The notes beneath the pieces were generated by a model, which was not told the DNA's origin, did no database searches, and saw only the letters and a list, made by a program, of their open reading frames with translations. Shown in pieces: positions 37,862 to 47,334 of a stretch of 64,000 bases of DNA. Location: positions 62,001 to 126,000 of the forward strand of contig NZ_CABPSA010000001.1 in NCBI RefSeq assembly GCF_902459615.1, in the 5' to 3' direction. Made by a program: the position numbers and the translations under genes. This DNA is from Pandoraea commovens. GTDB taxonomy: Bacteria; Pseudomonadota; Gammaproteobacteria; Burkholderiales; Burkholderiaceae. Positions within the stretch are counted from its first letter, which is position 1; every line of letters starts with the position of its first letter.

Positions 37862-38584
37862 ATGCTTTCCATTCGTAATCTGCAAGCGGGATACGGCAAG
37901 GTGCAGGTGCTGCACGGCATCGATATCGATGTGCCGGGCGGTCAGGTCGTCACGCTCATCGGCTCGAACGGCGCGGGCAAGACAACCACCATGCGTGCCG
38001 TGTCCGGCATGATCAAACCGTCGTCGGGAGAAATCACGCTCGGCGAGAAGCGTATCGACGGACTCGACTCACATCGCATTGCGAAGCTCGGTCTGGCGCA
38101 TTCGCCGGAGGGCCGCCGTGTGTTCGCCACGATGTCGGTGACGGACAATCTGCGTCTGGGCGCGTTTCCGCGTCTGACGGGCAGCCGCCCGCGCGGCGAT
38201 GTGGCGGCGGATCTGGACCGCGCAATGGACTTGTTCCCGCGCCTGAAGGAGCGTCGCAATCAATTGGCGGGGACGCTTTCGGGCGGTGAGCAGCAAATGC
38301 TGGCGATGGCGCGCGCGGTCATGCTGCGCCCGGACATCGTGCTGCTCGACGAGCCGTCAATGGGTCTGGCGCCGATTCTGGTCGACGAGGTCTTCCGCAT
38401 CATCAGCAACCTGAAAGCGGAAGGTGTGACGATGCTGCTCGTGGAGCAGTTCGCGGCCGCCGCACTGGCTGTGGCCGACTATGGCTACGTGTTGGAGAAC
38501 GGCAGCATTTCCGTGCACGGCCCGGCGGAGAGTCTGCGCAACGACGACAAGGTGCGCGCGGCGTATCTGGGAGGAAGTCACTGA
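37862..38584 (+). CDS. livF: Branched-chain amino-acid ABC ATPase, LivF type
   Basis: A 240-residue ATPase, the second nucleotide-binding subunit of the importer. Walker A is G-S-N-G-A-G-K-T-T, the signature L-S-G-G-E-Q-Q-M-L-A-M-A-R-A, and Walker B I-V-L-L-D-E-P-S-M-G-L-A-P. The short C terminus and the S-P-E-G-R-R-V-F motif are typical of LivF. It is the last gene of the operon and is followed by a strong terminator. Confidence 0.93.
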   Translation: MLSIRNLQAGYGKVQVLHGIDIDVPGGQVVTLIGSNGAGKTTTMRAVSGMIKPSSGEITLGEKRIDGLDSHRIAKLGLAHSPEGRRVFATMSVTDNLRLGAFPRLTGSRPRGDVAADLDRAMDLFPRLKERRNQLAGTLSGGEQQMLAMARAVMLRPDIVLLDEPSMGLAPILVDEVFRIISNLKAEGVTMLLVEQFAAAALAVADYGYVLENGSISVHGPAESLRNDDKVRAAYLGGSH

Positions 38585-38613
38585 CGCGAACGTTGCAGGT
38601 GGACGTCAGTTTG

Positions 38614-38640
38614 AAGGGCAGCCAGTTGGCTGCCCTTTGT
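38614..38640 (+). terminator. Intrinsic terminator after livF
   Basis: AAGGGCAGCC-AGTT-GGCTGCCCTT is a perfect ten-pair stem with a four-base loop, followed by TTG. Its first base is 30 bases after the livF stop and its end is 17 bases before the stop of the convergent acuI gene, so it may serve both. Confidence 0.75.
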
Positions 38641-38656
38641 CGTTGCGGCGGAGATA

Positions 38657-39643
38657 TCAGCGATTCACATTCACGACCACGCGGCCGTGGATCTCGCCTT
38701 TGACGATGCGTTGACCGATGGCGATGGCGTCCGCAAGGCTGACGTCATGGGAAATGCCGCCGAGCTTTTGCGGTTCGAGATCGCGCGCAAGCCGTTGCCA
38801 CGCTTCCTCGCGCAACTCGCGCGGCGCCATCACGCTGTCGATACCGTGTAACGTCACACCGCGAAGAATGAACGGCGCCATGTTGGCCGGAAAGTCCATG
38901 CCTTGCGCGAGACCACATGCCGTCGCGACACCGCCATAACGCAATTGTGCGATGGCATTGACCAGCGTGTGCGAGCCGACGGAATCGACCACCGCCGCCC
39001 AACGTTCCTTCTGCATCGGCTTACCCGGGTCCGACAACAGACGACGGTCGATGACCTCCGAGGCGCCGAGCGCCTGCAAATACTCCGTCTCATGCAATTT
39101 GCCGGTGGACGCCACGACGCGATAGCCGAGCGAGCTGAGGAGCGCGATGGCCACCGACCCGACCCCGCCCGAAGCGCCTGTCACGAGCACATCGCCGTGA
39201 TGCGGCAGCACACCGCCGCGCTCAAGTGCCATGACCGAGAGCATAGCCGTGTAGCCCGCCGTGCCGATGATCATGGCGTCGCGCGGAGTGAAGCGTTCGG
39301 GCAACCGCACGAGCCAGTCGCCGCGCAGTCGGGCCTTCTGCGCGAGACATCCCCAGTGTGTTTCACCCACACCGTAGCCATTGAGCACCACGCGATCCCC
39401 CTTACGCCACGAGGGGTGCGACGATTCGAGCACAGTGCCTGCCCCATCGATGCCAGCGACCATCGGCCACGAGCGTACGACGGGCGCTTTGCCGGTGATG
39501 GCGAGGCCGTCCTTGTAATTGATGGTCGAGTAATCGACGCCGACGAGTACGTCGCCATCGGCAGGCAGTGCATCGTCTTGCAGTTCGGTCACCTGAGCGT
39601 GGGTGACACCGTCCGACTGCGTCAACAGGATTGCATTGAACAT
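38657..39643 (-). CDS. acuI: AcuI/YhdH-type quinone oxidoreductase (acrylyl-CoA reductase)
   Basis: A 328-residue zinc-free medium-chain dehydrogenase/reductase. Members of the YhdH/AcuI subfamily reduce acrylyl-CoA to propionyl-CoA with NADPH. The start M-F-N-A-I-L-L-T, the Y-S-T-I-N-Y-K-D-G-L-A segment, and the nucleotide motif V-T-G-A-S-G-G-V-G-S-V-A fit this subfamily closely. The ATG at 39643 is chosen because GGAGACTTCAAGG lies upstream and the protein ends match the family. It is 90 bases downstream of, and on the same strand as, the nitronate monooxygenase genes. The in vivo substrate is inferred from the family name. Confidence 0.85.
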   Translation of the reverse strand: MFNAILLTQSDGVTHAQVTELQDDALPADGDVLVGVDYSTINYKDGLAITGKAPVVRSWPMVAGIDGAGTVLESSHPSWRKGDRVVLNGYGVGETHWGCLAQKARLRGDWLVRLPERFTPRDAMIIGTAGYTAMLSVMALERGGVLPHHGDVLVTGASGGVGSVAIALLSSLGYRVVASTGKLHETEYLQALGASEVIDRRLLSDPGKPMQKERWAAVVDSVGSHTLVNAIAQLRYGGVATACGLAQGMDFPANMAPFILRGVTLHGIDSVMAPRELREEAWQRLARDLEPQKLGGISHDVSLADAIAIGQRIVKGEIHGRVVVNVNR

Positions 39644-39733
39644 GCCTTGAAGTCTCCGAAGCGGGTGGGCTGTGGGGCAGGCGCAAGCGACGGTCCTCAC
39701 CGGATGCGAGACAACCGTCGCTACGAAGTTGCG

Positions 39734-40846
39734 TCAGCCAGAGATGGCCTCTGCGATGGCGTCGCGTGTTTCTCGCGTGAGAAAGTCGATTAGTTCCGCT
39801 GCGGGAAGTGCACGCGCAAGCGGTGCCGCCTGACCGGCCCATTGTGCCGCATAGCCGCTTTCCTTGTGTGCCTTTGCGGCCGCGTTGAGCGTTTTGCCCG
39901 CGTCGTAGGTGATGGGATAGTCCGGAATGGCGGGCCGTCCGGGCACTTGCTCCAATGCCCAGAAGCGATTGGCGAGTCCGCGTGCCGGGCGTCCCGAGAT
40001 GGCGCGAATGAGCGCCGTGCGCGGTGGATGTCCGCTGAGCAGCGCGTCTCGATAAGCCGCGTCGGCACCCGACTCCGGGCAGGTGACGAACGCCGTTCCC
40101 ATTTGGGCCGCTTGCGCACCGAGGGCGAGGACGGCGGCGATGCCTGCTCCATCCATAATGCCGCCCGCTGCAATCACTGGCAGCGACGTGCGTGCCACCA
40201 GACGCCGCACCAGCGCGAAGGTGCCGAGTTGCTCGTCTTCGCTCGCCCGGCGGTCGCCTTCGTCGTTGAAGCGTCCGCGATGCCCACCGGCTTCCCAGCC
40301 CTGCGCCACGATAGCGTCGATACCCGCAGCTTCGATGGCATCGGCCTCCGCTTCATTCGTGGCTGAAGCGAAGAGCACGATGCCTGCGGTCTTCAATGCG
40401 TCGATCCAGTCCTGCGACGGAAGGCCGAAATGAAAGCTCACGACAGCCGGGCGCTCCTCGAGGAACATCTGATACATCGCGACGTCTTCGACAAAGCTCA
40501 GATAGATCTCGCGCAGCGCCTCCGGTGGCTTTGCGCCATAGCGCGCGAATTCCGGTGCGAGATAGGCGAGCCACGCCGCTTCACGCGCGGCGTCGGCTTG
40601 CGCGGGCATGTGCGTGAAGACATTGACGTTGAACGGACGGGAGGTCAGCGCGCGGGTTTGGCGGATCACATCGCGCGCGGCGCTGGCATCCATATTGCCG
40701 ACGGCGAGCGAGCCGAGCCCGCCAGCGTTGGAGACGGCCGCGACAAGCGCCGGTGTCGATGCAACAGCCATCGGTGCCTGAATGATCGGCGTCGTCATAC
40801 CGAGACGTTGAGTGATGCGGGTCGAGGCGGAGACTTTCGTAGTCAT
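39734..40846 (-). CDS. Nitronate monooxygenase family protein, copy A
   Basis: A 370-residue FMN-dependent enzyme with a TIM-barrel fold that oxidises nitronates such as propionate 3-nitronate, or acts as an NAD(P)H-dependent flavin oxidoreductase. Key blocks are [25 protein letters not shown] and [19 protein letters not shown]. The adjacent copy B is very similar along its whole length, so the pair arose by tandem duplication. The three genes from 38.7 to 42 kb read in one direction and could form an operon. Confidence 0.88.
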   Translation of the reverse strand: MTTKVSASTRITQRLGMTTPIIQAPMAVASTPALVAAVSNAGGLGSLAVGNMDASAARDVIRQTRALTSRPFNVNVFTHMPAQADAAREAAWLAYLAPEFARYGAKPPEALREIYLSFVEDVAMYQMFLEERPAVVSFHFGLPSQDWIDALKTAGIVLFASATNEAEADAIEAAGIDAIVAQGWEAGGHRGRFNDEGDRRASEDEQLGTFALVRRLVARTSLPVIAAGGIMDGAGIAAVLALGAQAAQMGTAFVTCPESGADAAYRDALLSGHPPRTALIRAISGRPARGLANRFWALEQVPGRPAIPDYPITYDAGKTLNAAAKAHKESGYAAQWAGQAAPLARALPAAELIDFLTRETRDAIAEAISG

Positions 40847-40860
40847 GGTCTGGCCCCGTC

Positions 40861-41994
40861 TCAGAAGCTGGCGGCGAGATCGCGCAGCGCGTCGAACGTC
40901 TCGTGCACTTCCGCGCGCAGCACGCCCACGAGCTCACTGGCTGGCATCGCACGCGCGAGCGGTGCGGCCTGACCGGCCCATTGTGCGGCGTAGTCGCTGT
41001 TGCCCTTGGCCTTGGCTGCGGCGTTGATGGCCTTTCCTGCGTCGTACGTCACAGGATAGGCAGGCAAGTCAGGACGCTCGGCGGTTTGTTCAAGCGCATA
41101 GAGCCGATTGACGAAGCCGCGAGCGGGGCGCCCGGAGATGGCGCGAATGAGGGCGGTGCGCGGCGGATTCGGGCCGGTGAGTCGTTCCCGGTAAGCAGCG
41201 TCGGCCGACGATTCCGGGCATGCGACGAAGGCCGTGCCGAGTTGTGCGGCCTGCGCGCCGAGCGCGAGCACCGCAGCGATACCCGCGCCGTCCATGATGC
41301 CGCCAGCGGCGATCACGGGAACGGACGTGTGCGTCACGATCAACCGCACGAGGGCGAGGGTGCCGAGCTGCTCGTCGTCGGTCGGCACGCGGTCGCCGAG
41401 ATCTTCGAAGCGTCCGCGATGGCCACCGGCCTCATATCCCTGCGCGACGATGGCGTCCACACCGGCCGCTTCGATGGCGCGCGCTTCGTTGAGGTTCGTC
41501 GCCGTGGCGAACAGCATGATGCCAGCGGCGTGCAGCGCGTCGATCTTCTCTTGCGACGGCAAACCGAAATGGAAGCTGACGACGGCCGGACGCTCTTCGA
41601 GCAGCATCGCGTACATCGCGTCGTCGGCGACAAAGCTCTTGTAAATCTCGCTGAGCGTGGCGGGCGGCGTGGCGTCGAAGCGTGCGAATTCCGGCGCCAG
41701 ATAGGCAAGCCAGGCGGCATCGCGCGCGGCGTCGAGTTTGGCCGGTGCGTGGCAGAACACGTTGACGTTGAACGGTTTGCGCGTGAGGGCGCGCGTCTCG
41801 TGAATGGCTTTACGAGCCGCTTCCGCATTTACCGCCGCTACGCCAATGGAGCCGAGCCCGCCTGCGTTGGAGACGGCAGCCGCAAGCGCCGGTGTGGACG
41901 TGCCCGCCATCGGTGCCTGAATGATTGGCGTGAGCAGGCCGAGTCGCTCGATGAGCGCGCGATTACGGGATTGGGAAGCGAGGGAGCTAGGCAT
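40861..41994 (-). CDS. Nitronate monooxygenase family protein, copy B
   Basis: A 377-residue paralogue of the gene just downstream. It shares [24 protein letters not shown] and the long [13 protein letters not shown] block, differing mainly in the ends and in scattered loop residues. The 14-base gap to copy A suggests one transcript. ATG 41994 and GTG 42006 are both possible starts with weak ribosome sites. The two copies may differ in substrate, which cannot be told here. Confidence 0.87.
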   Translation of the reverse strand: MPSSLASQSRNRALIERLGLLTPIIQAPMAGTSTPALAAAVSNAGGLGSIGVAAVNAEAARKAIHETRALTRKPFNVNVFCHAPAKLDAARDAAWLAYLAPEFARFDATPPATLSEIYKSFVADDAMYAMLLEERPAVVSFHFGLPSQEKIDALHAAGIMLFATATNLNEARAIEAAGVDAIVAQGYEAGGHRGRFEDLGDRVPTDDEQLGTLALVRLIVTHTSVPVIAAGGIMDGAGIAAVLALGAQAAQLGTAFVACPESSADAAYRERLTGPNPPRTALIRAISGRPARGFVNRLYALEQTAERPDLPAYPVTYDAGKAINAAAKAKGNSDYAAQWAGQAAPLARAMPASELVGVLRAEVHETFDALRDLAASF

Positions 41995-42194
41995 GACGAT
42001 CTGCACCTAAGAGTGTTCAATGGGGGGGAACAGCGGCAGTCACAGCAGGCGGTATGTTCACTATGGCATACGCCTATGGCGACAAAAGATACCACTGAAA
42101 TGCATCTTTATGCCAGCCACCTTTGGTGCTGTCGGGGCATCTTGCGGTGGTGCTCGGGAGTCAAGGCGATAACTGAGCATCGCTCACGTAATGC

Positions 42195-43307
42195 CTATTC
42201 TTGCGCGCCGTCGTCGGCGCCCATCAGATCGGCGGCACGCGAGCGTTGCATGTCTGCCCGACGGAAGTATCCGACAACGGTGGCCACGCTGGTGTGTCCG
42301 GTCATCGACATCGTTTCCGCCAGTGGCACTTGCTGAAGTGCCGCTTCCGTCACGAAGCCTGCGCGCAACGAGTGCGCAGAGAAATCGCCGTCGAGGCCTG
42401 CCAGTGCGCAGCGGTCGCGCACGATATCGCGCACTGCGGCCTCCGAAAGCGCTTCTCCGATATGGCCCCCGCGCCGCACACGCCGGAAGATCGGACCGTC
42501 TTCGATGCCGGACGCCGCCAGCCAGTCGGTGAGCGCGGCGGCGGCTGCACCCGTCACCGGCTTTTCATTCTCCGGACGGTCGGCCCCTTGCTGGTTCGTC
42601 TTCGACCAGCCCAGCGTATAGACGTAATGTTCCGGTCCGCTGCGTCGCACGTTCTCGCACGTTGCGCGAACGACTTCGGAGCGTCGGCGTCCGCCGCTCG
42701 CCCATGCAAAGAGCAGTAATGCCCGGTCACGCTTGCCGCGCAGCGTGTCGTCGCAGGTGGCCAGCAGCGCGCGCAACGGTTCGCGGGTGAGGGCATCTTT
42801 CTTGGCGGTCCGCACGCCGCGTTTCGCATAGGCGCGACGTGTCTTCGCGAGCAACTCCCTTACCGCCGGTTCCGCACAGGGATTAGGCAGATCGCGCGAC
42901 GTATGCAGCTTGGCGATGACGCTCATCCGGTGAAGCAGCGTCGCGAGCGCGGGCGGACCGGCGCGCGCTTTGAGCCCTTGTGCGACCAGCGCCGCATCGA
43001 GTACCTCGGGCATCTCCGTCGTCAGCCCATGCTTGCCCTGACGCTGTGCGTGATCGACGACGAACTGCACGATCACGGCGGCCGATAGCGGCGGGATCAG
43101 CGGCGCACCGTAGCGCAACCGATACCAACCCATCCAGTAACGCATGGCCGACTGATAACTCTGACGCGTATTTGCCGAGTCGCCTTCATGAACGAGCGCC
43201 TGTGCGGCTTCCCGGGCATCGGCATCCAGTGTTGCCGGGTTCAGCGGCGCGGGGAGGTGGGAGGCGTCCACGATTTTCACGATATCGCCAGCGTTGCTTT
43301 TGCGCAT
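42195..43307 (-). CDS. Tyrosine-type site-specific recombinase
   Basis: A 370-residue phage-integrase-family recombinase. The N-terminal SAM-like core-binding domain (about 30-170) is followed by the catalytic domain with Arg 208 in the R-R-S-E block, H-S-L-R at 312-315, H in T-G-H-T-S, and the nucleophile Tyr 347. All catalytic residues appear present. The ATG at 43307 follows AAGG. It is divergent from a KfrA-like gene across 149 bp of AT-rich, palindromic DNA. No phage or transposon genes flank it, so it is not obviously part of a prophage. Confidence 0.9.
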   Translation of the reverse strand: MRKSNAGDIVKIVDASHLPAPLNPATLDADAREAAQALVHEGDSANTRQSYQSAMRYWMGWYRLRYGAPLIPPLSAAVIVQFVVDHAQRQGKHGLTTEMPEVLDAALVAQGLKARAGPPALATLLHRMSVIAKLHTSRDLPNPCAEPAVRELLAKTRRAYAKRGVRTAKKDALTREPLRALLATCDDTLRGKRDRALLLFAWASGGRRRSEVVRATCENVRRSGPEHYVYTLGWSKTNQQGADRPENEKPVTGAAAAALTDWLAASGIEDGPIFRRVRRGGHIGEALSEAAVRDIVRDRCALAGLDGDFSAHSLRAGFVTEAALQQVPLAETMSMTGHTSVATVVGYFRRADMQRSRAADLMGADDGAQE

Positions 43308-43339
43308 TGAATCGCCTTGAAACGTAATTATCCTACCGA

Positions 43340-43357
43340 ACATATGAATTCATATGT
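43340..43357. repeat. 18-bp perfect palindrome
   Basis: ACATATGAATTCATATGT reads the same on both strands. It lies 33 bases upstream of the recombinase start in an AT-rich gap within GC-rich DNA. It could be an operator for the KfrA-like protein or a recombinase binding site. Confidence 0.7.
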
Positions 43358-43385
43358 AATATGTAGTAAATATAACGTATGTCAT

Positions 43386-43424
43386 AAATAAGTATCGATA
43401 ATCTTCCATTATCGTGACTTATTT
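43386..43424. repeat. 17-bp imperfect inverted repeat
   Basis: The arm at 43386-43402 (AAATAAGTATCGATAAT) and the arm at 43408-43424 (ATTATCGTGACTTATTT) pair at 15 of 17 positions around CTTCC. The site ends 32 bases before the KfrA-like start. The inverted-repeat geometry suits an autoregulatory operator or a recombination core with two binding arms. Confidence 0.7.
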
Positions 43425-43456
43425 GGCAATGCCGTCGATTTCAAGGAGTGTTCGCG

Positions 43457-44497
43457 ATGACTGCGTCCCAAACCCCCAAATCCGTCACGCTCGCACCGTC
43501 GCCTCGACAGGGCGGTCGCGGCATTTCCGAGCACGACGTGTGGACGGCCGCCGACACGTTATTGATGTCGGGGCAGCGTCCGACGATTGAGCGGATTCGC
43601 CAGCAATTGGGGCGCGGATCGCCGAACACCGTAAGTCCGTATCTGGATGCGTGGTTTGCGGGATTGGGGGCGCGTCTGAACGGTGGGGGCGGTGCCAATG
43701 GCGGTTTAGCGAGTTTGCCGGACGGTGTGCCAATGCCGGAGCCGGTGGCCCGCGCTGCATTGGATTTGTGGGCGTTGGCGATCCACGAAGCCCGCACGGC
43801 GCTGGCCGAGGAGGCCGCTGTACAGCGAGCGGCGCTCGATGCGCGGGCGGCCGAATTGGCGGCAGATCGCGAAGCGCTGGAGCAAGCCCGCGCCGTGTTG
43901 CACGAGCGGATTGCTTCGGCGGAGACGGCGGCGGCGGATGCGCGTCAGGCGCGCGATGAAGCGCAGGCACAGGCACGTCGTGCCGAAGCGTTGCTCATCG
44001 ATGCGCAGGCGGATGCCGTTGCCTCACGTCAGTCGCTTGCCTCGGCACGCGACGCGGCGCAAGCGATGCAGGAGGCGCATGCCTCGCATCGTGCGGACTG
44101 GGATGCCGAGCGGTCGAAGCTTGCGGAGCGTGCCGATGCCAACGAGCGCCGATTGATGCTGGAGCTGGATGCGGCGCGCGAATCCATCAAGTCGTTGCAG
44201 CAGGAGCGCAAGCAGGCGCAACGTCAAATGCAGGAGGCTGAGGCGAGTCTCGCGACGATGACCGAAGCGCAGCACGAAATGCGCTCGGCCAAAGCGTTGC
44301 AGGATGCAGTGATCGCCCGACTGCGCGAGCAGGTCAGTACGCAGGAAGCATTGGCCTCGACTTATCAGTCGATGTTGGCGGCACCGGCGGTGTCGGGTTC
44401 GGTTGCTGGACGCGGCATGACGCAGGGCGTCAAGCGGCGTCTGAGCAGCGCCGTCGCGCCGACGGCTTCAGTGTTGCGTCGGGCGCGACGTCCTTGA
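43457..44497 (+). CDS. KfrA-like DNA-binding coiled-coil protein
   Basis: A 346-residue protein with the KfrA N-terminal DNA-binding domain (about residues 25-75, including D-V-W-T-A-A-D-T-L-L and I-R-Q-Q-L-G-R-G-S-P-N-T-V). A long alpha-helical coiled coil rich in Ala, Glu and Arg runs from about 100 to 300. Plasmid KfrA proteins bind inverted repeats, autoregulate and help stable inheritance. This one is chromosomal by context and paired with a recombinase. The ATG at 43457 follows AAGGAG by eight bases, while the in-frame GTG at 43448 lies too close to that site. Confidence 0.85.
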   Translation: MTASQTPKSVTLAPSPRQGGRGISEHDVWTAADTLLMSGQRPTIERIRQQLGRGSPNTVSPYLDAWFAGLGARLNGGGGANGGLASLPDGVPMPEPVARAALDLWALAIHEARTALAEEAAVQRAALDARAAELAADREALEQARAVLHERIASAETAAADARQARDEAQAQARRAEALLIDAQADAVASRQSLASARDAAQAMQEAHASHRADWDAERSKLAERADANERRLMLELDAARESIKSLQQERKQAQRQMQEAEASLATMTEAQHEMRSAKALQDAVIARLREQVSTQEALASTYQSMLAAPAVSGSVAGRGMTQGVKRRLSSAVAPTASVLRRARRP

Positions 44498-44515
44498 TCG
44501 GTGTGACGCCGACCT

Positions 44516-46057
44516 TCACTTCACCTGCGCCACTGTCGGCGCATCTGCCTCCCATCCACCGCCGAGCGCGCGGAACGTCGCAACGGCCGCCCGCGCGTTG
44601 TCTGCCTGTGCACGGGCATCGGCGTCACGCACTGTCAATAACTGGCGGTCGGCGTCGAGCACTTCGTAAAGACTGACGGTCCCGCCCGTGTACGCCTCCT
44701 GCGCGCTGTCGCGCGCGCGTGTCTGTGCGTCGACGGCGCTCGCCAGATCCTTGCGTTGCTGCTCCAATTCCACCAGTGTGACGATGGCGTTTTCGACATC
44801 GTCCGTGGCGTGCAGCATCGACAGCCGGTACTCCGCTAAAGCTTGTGCATTTGCACCGCGCGCCTGCGCGACTTCGGCGTCGATGCGTCCGAAATCGAAC
44901 AGGCGCCAGCGCAGGCCCAGCGCGGCGAGCGGCTGGAACGTTGCGACGCTCGGTACGCGTGCGCCAGCGAGCGTGTCGAATCCCAGCACCCCCGAGAGCG
45001 ACAGCTTGGGGTAATACTCCGCGAGCGATACGCCAATCCGTTCGTTCGACGCCGCCAGTTTGCGTTCGGCGGCGATGACATCCGGTCGGCGTCGCAGCAA
45101 ATCGGTGGGGGCGCTGGCGTCACCGATAGCGGGAATCGTCAGCGCACGCGCCTTCAGGTCGTCATCCTGCGTTGCCACGCTCATGCGTCGTGCATACGTT
45201 CCCGGTGCGGCGCCCATCAGCACATCGAGCCGATTGAGTTGCGTCTCGCGCTCGATACGCAGCGGCGGCAGCGTCGTGCGTGCTTGTGCAAGCAACGCTT
45301 CCGATTGCGCCAGTTCGCGCGCCGTCGCCAGGCCATCCTTCAGCCGTAATCGGACGATTTCCATCAACCGGGCGTCTGTGTCGATCTGGTCCTGCGCAAT
45401 GGCCAGTCGCCGCTGGGCGGCCCTGACGCGGAAATAGGCATCGGCGGCTTCGGCCACGATGCTCACACGCACGCCGTCACGCTGTGCTTGCGCCGCCTGT
45501 GCCAACGCACCTGCGGCCTGCGCCGAGCGTTGCAGTCCACCAAACAGATCCAGTTCCCAGCTTGCGCCCGCGCCGATGTCGTAGATCGTCATGTTGCGGT
45601 TGTAGCCGGGGAGGTTGCGCGCCACGACACCAAGCGGGCTTTCCAGCGACTGGTGCTCGCGCGTCACGCTGCCGTCCAGTGTGAGCGAGGGCAGTCGTTG
45701 CGCCCCGGCCGCACGCGCTTGCGCCCGGGCCTGTTCGACGCGTGCCATGGCGGCCTGCAAATCGAGGTTCTGGGCGAGCGCCTGTTCGACGATCTCCGTC
45801 AGTACCGGGTCACGAAAGCTCGTCCACCAGCGATCCAATGCCACGCTGTTTTCTGGCGGCGTGCCCGCCAGCCCGTGTCTCGCATCGCGTTGCGCAAGGG
45901 CTGCGCTGCCCTGGAAATGCGTCGGCAAATCGGCCTTCGGTGCGACGTAATCGGGGCCGACGGCGCACCCGGCCATCGCGCTGACAGATAGCGCCAGTAA
46001 GGCATTGCGCAGAATCGACGGGGTAACGCTGGACACCGAGAGCAGGGTTGCATTCAT
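44516..46057 (-). CDS. Outer-membrane efflux lipoprotein (NodT/OprM family)
   Basis: A 513-residue TolC-like outer-membrane channel. The signal ends in the lipobox A-M-A-G-C, so the N-terminal Cys is lipidated. Typical features follow: G-P-D-Y-V-A-P, W-W-T-S-F-R-D-P-V-L, and two outer-membrane-efflux repeats with A-L-A-Q-N-L-D-L and L-R-W-R-L-F-D-F-G-R. It is divergent from the HlyD-type adaptor and DHA2 pump genes, 131 bp away, and probably completes that tripartite pump. It could also serve other pumps. Confidence 0.92.
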   Translation of the reverse strand: MNATLLSVSSVTPSILRNALLALSVSAMAGCAVGPDYVAPKADLPTHFQGSAALAQRDARHGLAGTPPENSVALDRWWTSFRDPVLTEIVEQALAQNLDLQAAMARVEQARAQARAAGAQRLPSLTLDGSVTREHQSLESPLGVVARNLPGYNRNMTIYDIGAGASWELDLFGGLQRSAQAAGALAQAAQAQRDGVRVSIVAEAADAYFRVRAAQRRLAIAQDQIDTDARLMEIVRLRLKDGLATARELAQSEALLAQARTTLPPLRIERETQLNRLDVLMGAAPGTYARRMSVATQDDDLKARALTIPAIGDASAPTDLLRRRPDVIAAERKLAASNERIGVSLAEYYPKLSLSGVLGFDTLAGARVPSVATFQPLAALGLRWRLFDFGRIDAEVAQARGANAQALAEYRLSMLHATDDVENAIVTLVELEQQRKDLASAVDAQTRARDSAQEAYTGGTVSLYEVLDADRQLLTVRDADARAQADNARAAVATFRALGGGWEADAPTVAQVK

Positions 46058-46067
46058 GGAATTTAAC

Positions 46068-46103
46068 GAGTTACTTGCAAGATGATAGTTGCAACTCTAT
46101 ACT
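46068..46103 (+). promoter_or_regulatory. Promoter with overlapping inverted repeat
   Basis: TTGCAA (46075-46080) and TATACT (46098-46103) are 17 bases apart and would drive the adaptor gene. GAGTT (46068-46072) and AACTC (46093-46097), plus a second TTGCAA at 46089-46094, form a dyad across the core promoter, where a repressor would block it. The HxlR-type protein encoded nearby is one candidate. Confidence 0.55.
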
Positions 46104-46188
46104 CACTTCCATTATGAAAGCAACCCCCGGGTTGCGATTTCCCGTTCTCTGTCTCATCACCGCCTTAAGCGCGAAGAAGGATCGACCC

Positions 46189-47334
46189 ATGACATCCCCA
46201 AGCACTCCCGCCCAACACGCCAGCCAACCGGACGGTCCCTCTGAGAAGCGCAAGTTCCCGCGCCGCTTCGCCATGCGTGGCGCGATTGTCGTCGCGGCGA
46301 TTGCGGTGCTCGGCTACGGGACTTACTGGTGGACGACGGCGCGCTATCTCGAATCGACGGACGATGCCTATGTGGGTGGCGACGTCACCGTGCTCGGCCC
46401 CAAAGTGCCGGGGTACATCGCAGAAGTCCTGGTGACGGATAACCAGATGGTGCATGCGGGCGACGTGCTGGTGCGGCTGGACGACCGCGATTACCGGGCC
46501 GCGTTGGCAAAGGCCGAAGGGGCTGTTGCCGCGCAACAGGCGCTGATCGCGAATCTCGATGCGACGACGAAGTTGCAGGCAGCGGTCATTGCACAGGCGC
46601 GCGCCAGTGTGGTGGCGGTGACCGCCGACGCGCGGCGCGCACACGATGATCAAGTGCGCTATCAGGATCTCGTCGCCAAGGCGGCGGTGTCGGTGCAGAG
46701 TGCGCAGAAGGCGGACGCCGATTACAAGCAGATTGCCGCGAATCGCGAGCGGGCGGAGGCGGGGGCTGTGGCAGCCGAGCGTCAACTGGACGTGATCGCC
46801 ACGCAGAAGCAGCAGGCGCAGGCGGCACTGGCACAGGCCGTTGCCGAGCGCGACATCGCCAAACTCAACGTCGAATACACGGTGCTGCGCGCGCCGGTCG
46901 ACGGCACGATCGGTAACCGCCGGGCGCGTCCGGGCGCGTATGCACAGGCGGGCACGCAACTGCTGGCCGTCGTGCCCGCGCACGGTCTTTGGGTTGACGC
47001 GAACTTCAAGGAGGGGCAGGTGGCGCATCTGCGTCCCGGCATGCCGGTGAAGATCGAGGCAGATGTGTTGCCCGGTCGCGTCTTCCACGGTCGCGTGGCG
47101 AGTCTTGCCCCTGCGACGGGCGCGCAATTCAGCGTGTTGCCGCCGGAAAACGCGACGGGCAACTTCACCAAGATCGTGCAGCGCGTGCCGGTGCGGGTGC
47201 AGCTTGACGATGCGGACGCACGTCTGGGGACGCTGCGCCCCGGCCTCTCGGTGACGGCCGAGGTGGATGCGCGTGGCGATGGCAGTGGCGACAAGTCGTC
47301 GGCCCCGGCACCCGCCAAGGTAGCCGCACGATGA
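46189..47334 (+). CDS. HlyD/EmrA-type membrane-fusion adaptor
   Basis: A 381-residue periplasmic adaptor anchored by one N-terminal helix (about residues 30-47). It contains the Y-L-E-S-T-D-D-A-Y-V-G-G start of EmrA-type adaptors, a biotinyl-lipoyl segment with V-P-G-Y-I-A-E-V, a coiled-coil hairpin (about 110-220) and the V-L-R-A-P-V-D-G-T-I second half. It links the inner-membrane DHA2 pump to the outer-membrane channel. The ATG at 46189 follows AGAAGGA. Its TGA overlaps the ATG of the next gene, so translation is coupled. Confidence 0.92.
   Translation: MTSPSTPAQHASQPDGPSEKRKFPRRFAMRGAIVVAAIAVLGYGTYWWTTARYLESTDDAYVGGDVTVLGPKVPGYIAEVLVTDNQMVHAGDVLVRLDDRDYRAALAKAEGAVAAQQALIANLDATTKLQAAVIAQARASVVAVTADARRAHDDQVRYQDLVAKAAVSVQSAQKADADYKQIAANRERAEAGAVAAERQLDVIATQKQQAQAALAQAVAERDIAKLNVEYTVLRAPVDGTIGNRRARPGAYAQAGTQLLAVVPAHGLWVDANFKEGQVAHLRPGMPVKIEADVLPGRVFHGRVASLAPATGAQFSVLPPENATGNFTKIVQRVPVRVQLDDADARLGTLRPGLSVTAEVDARGDGSGDKSSAPAPAKVAAR

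Noticed and set aside
36457-37920. Leftward 487-codon open frame
   Set aside because: Shadow of the LivM-LivG fusion.
42195-43307. Recombinase as sign of a prophage or integrative element
   Set aside because: No tRNA target, structural phage genes, transfer genes or flanking direct repeats were seen within the window.
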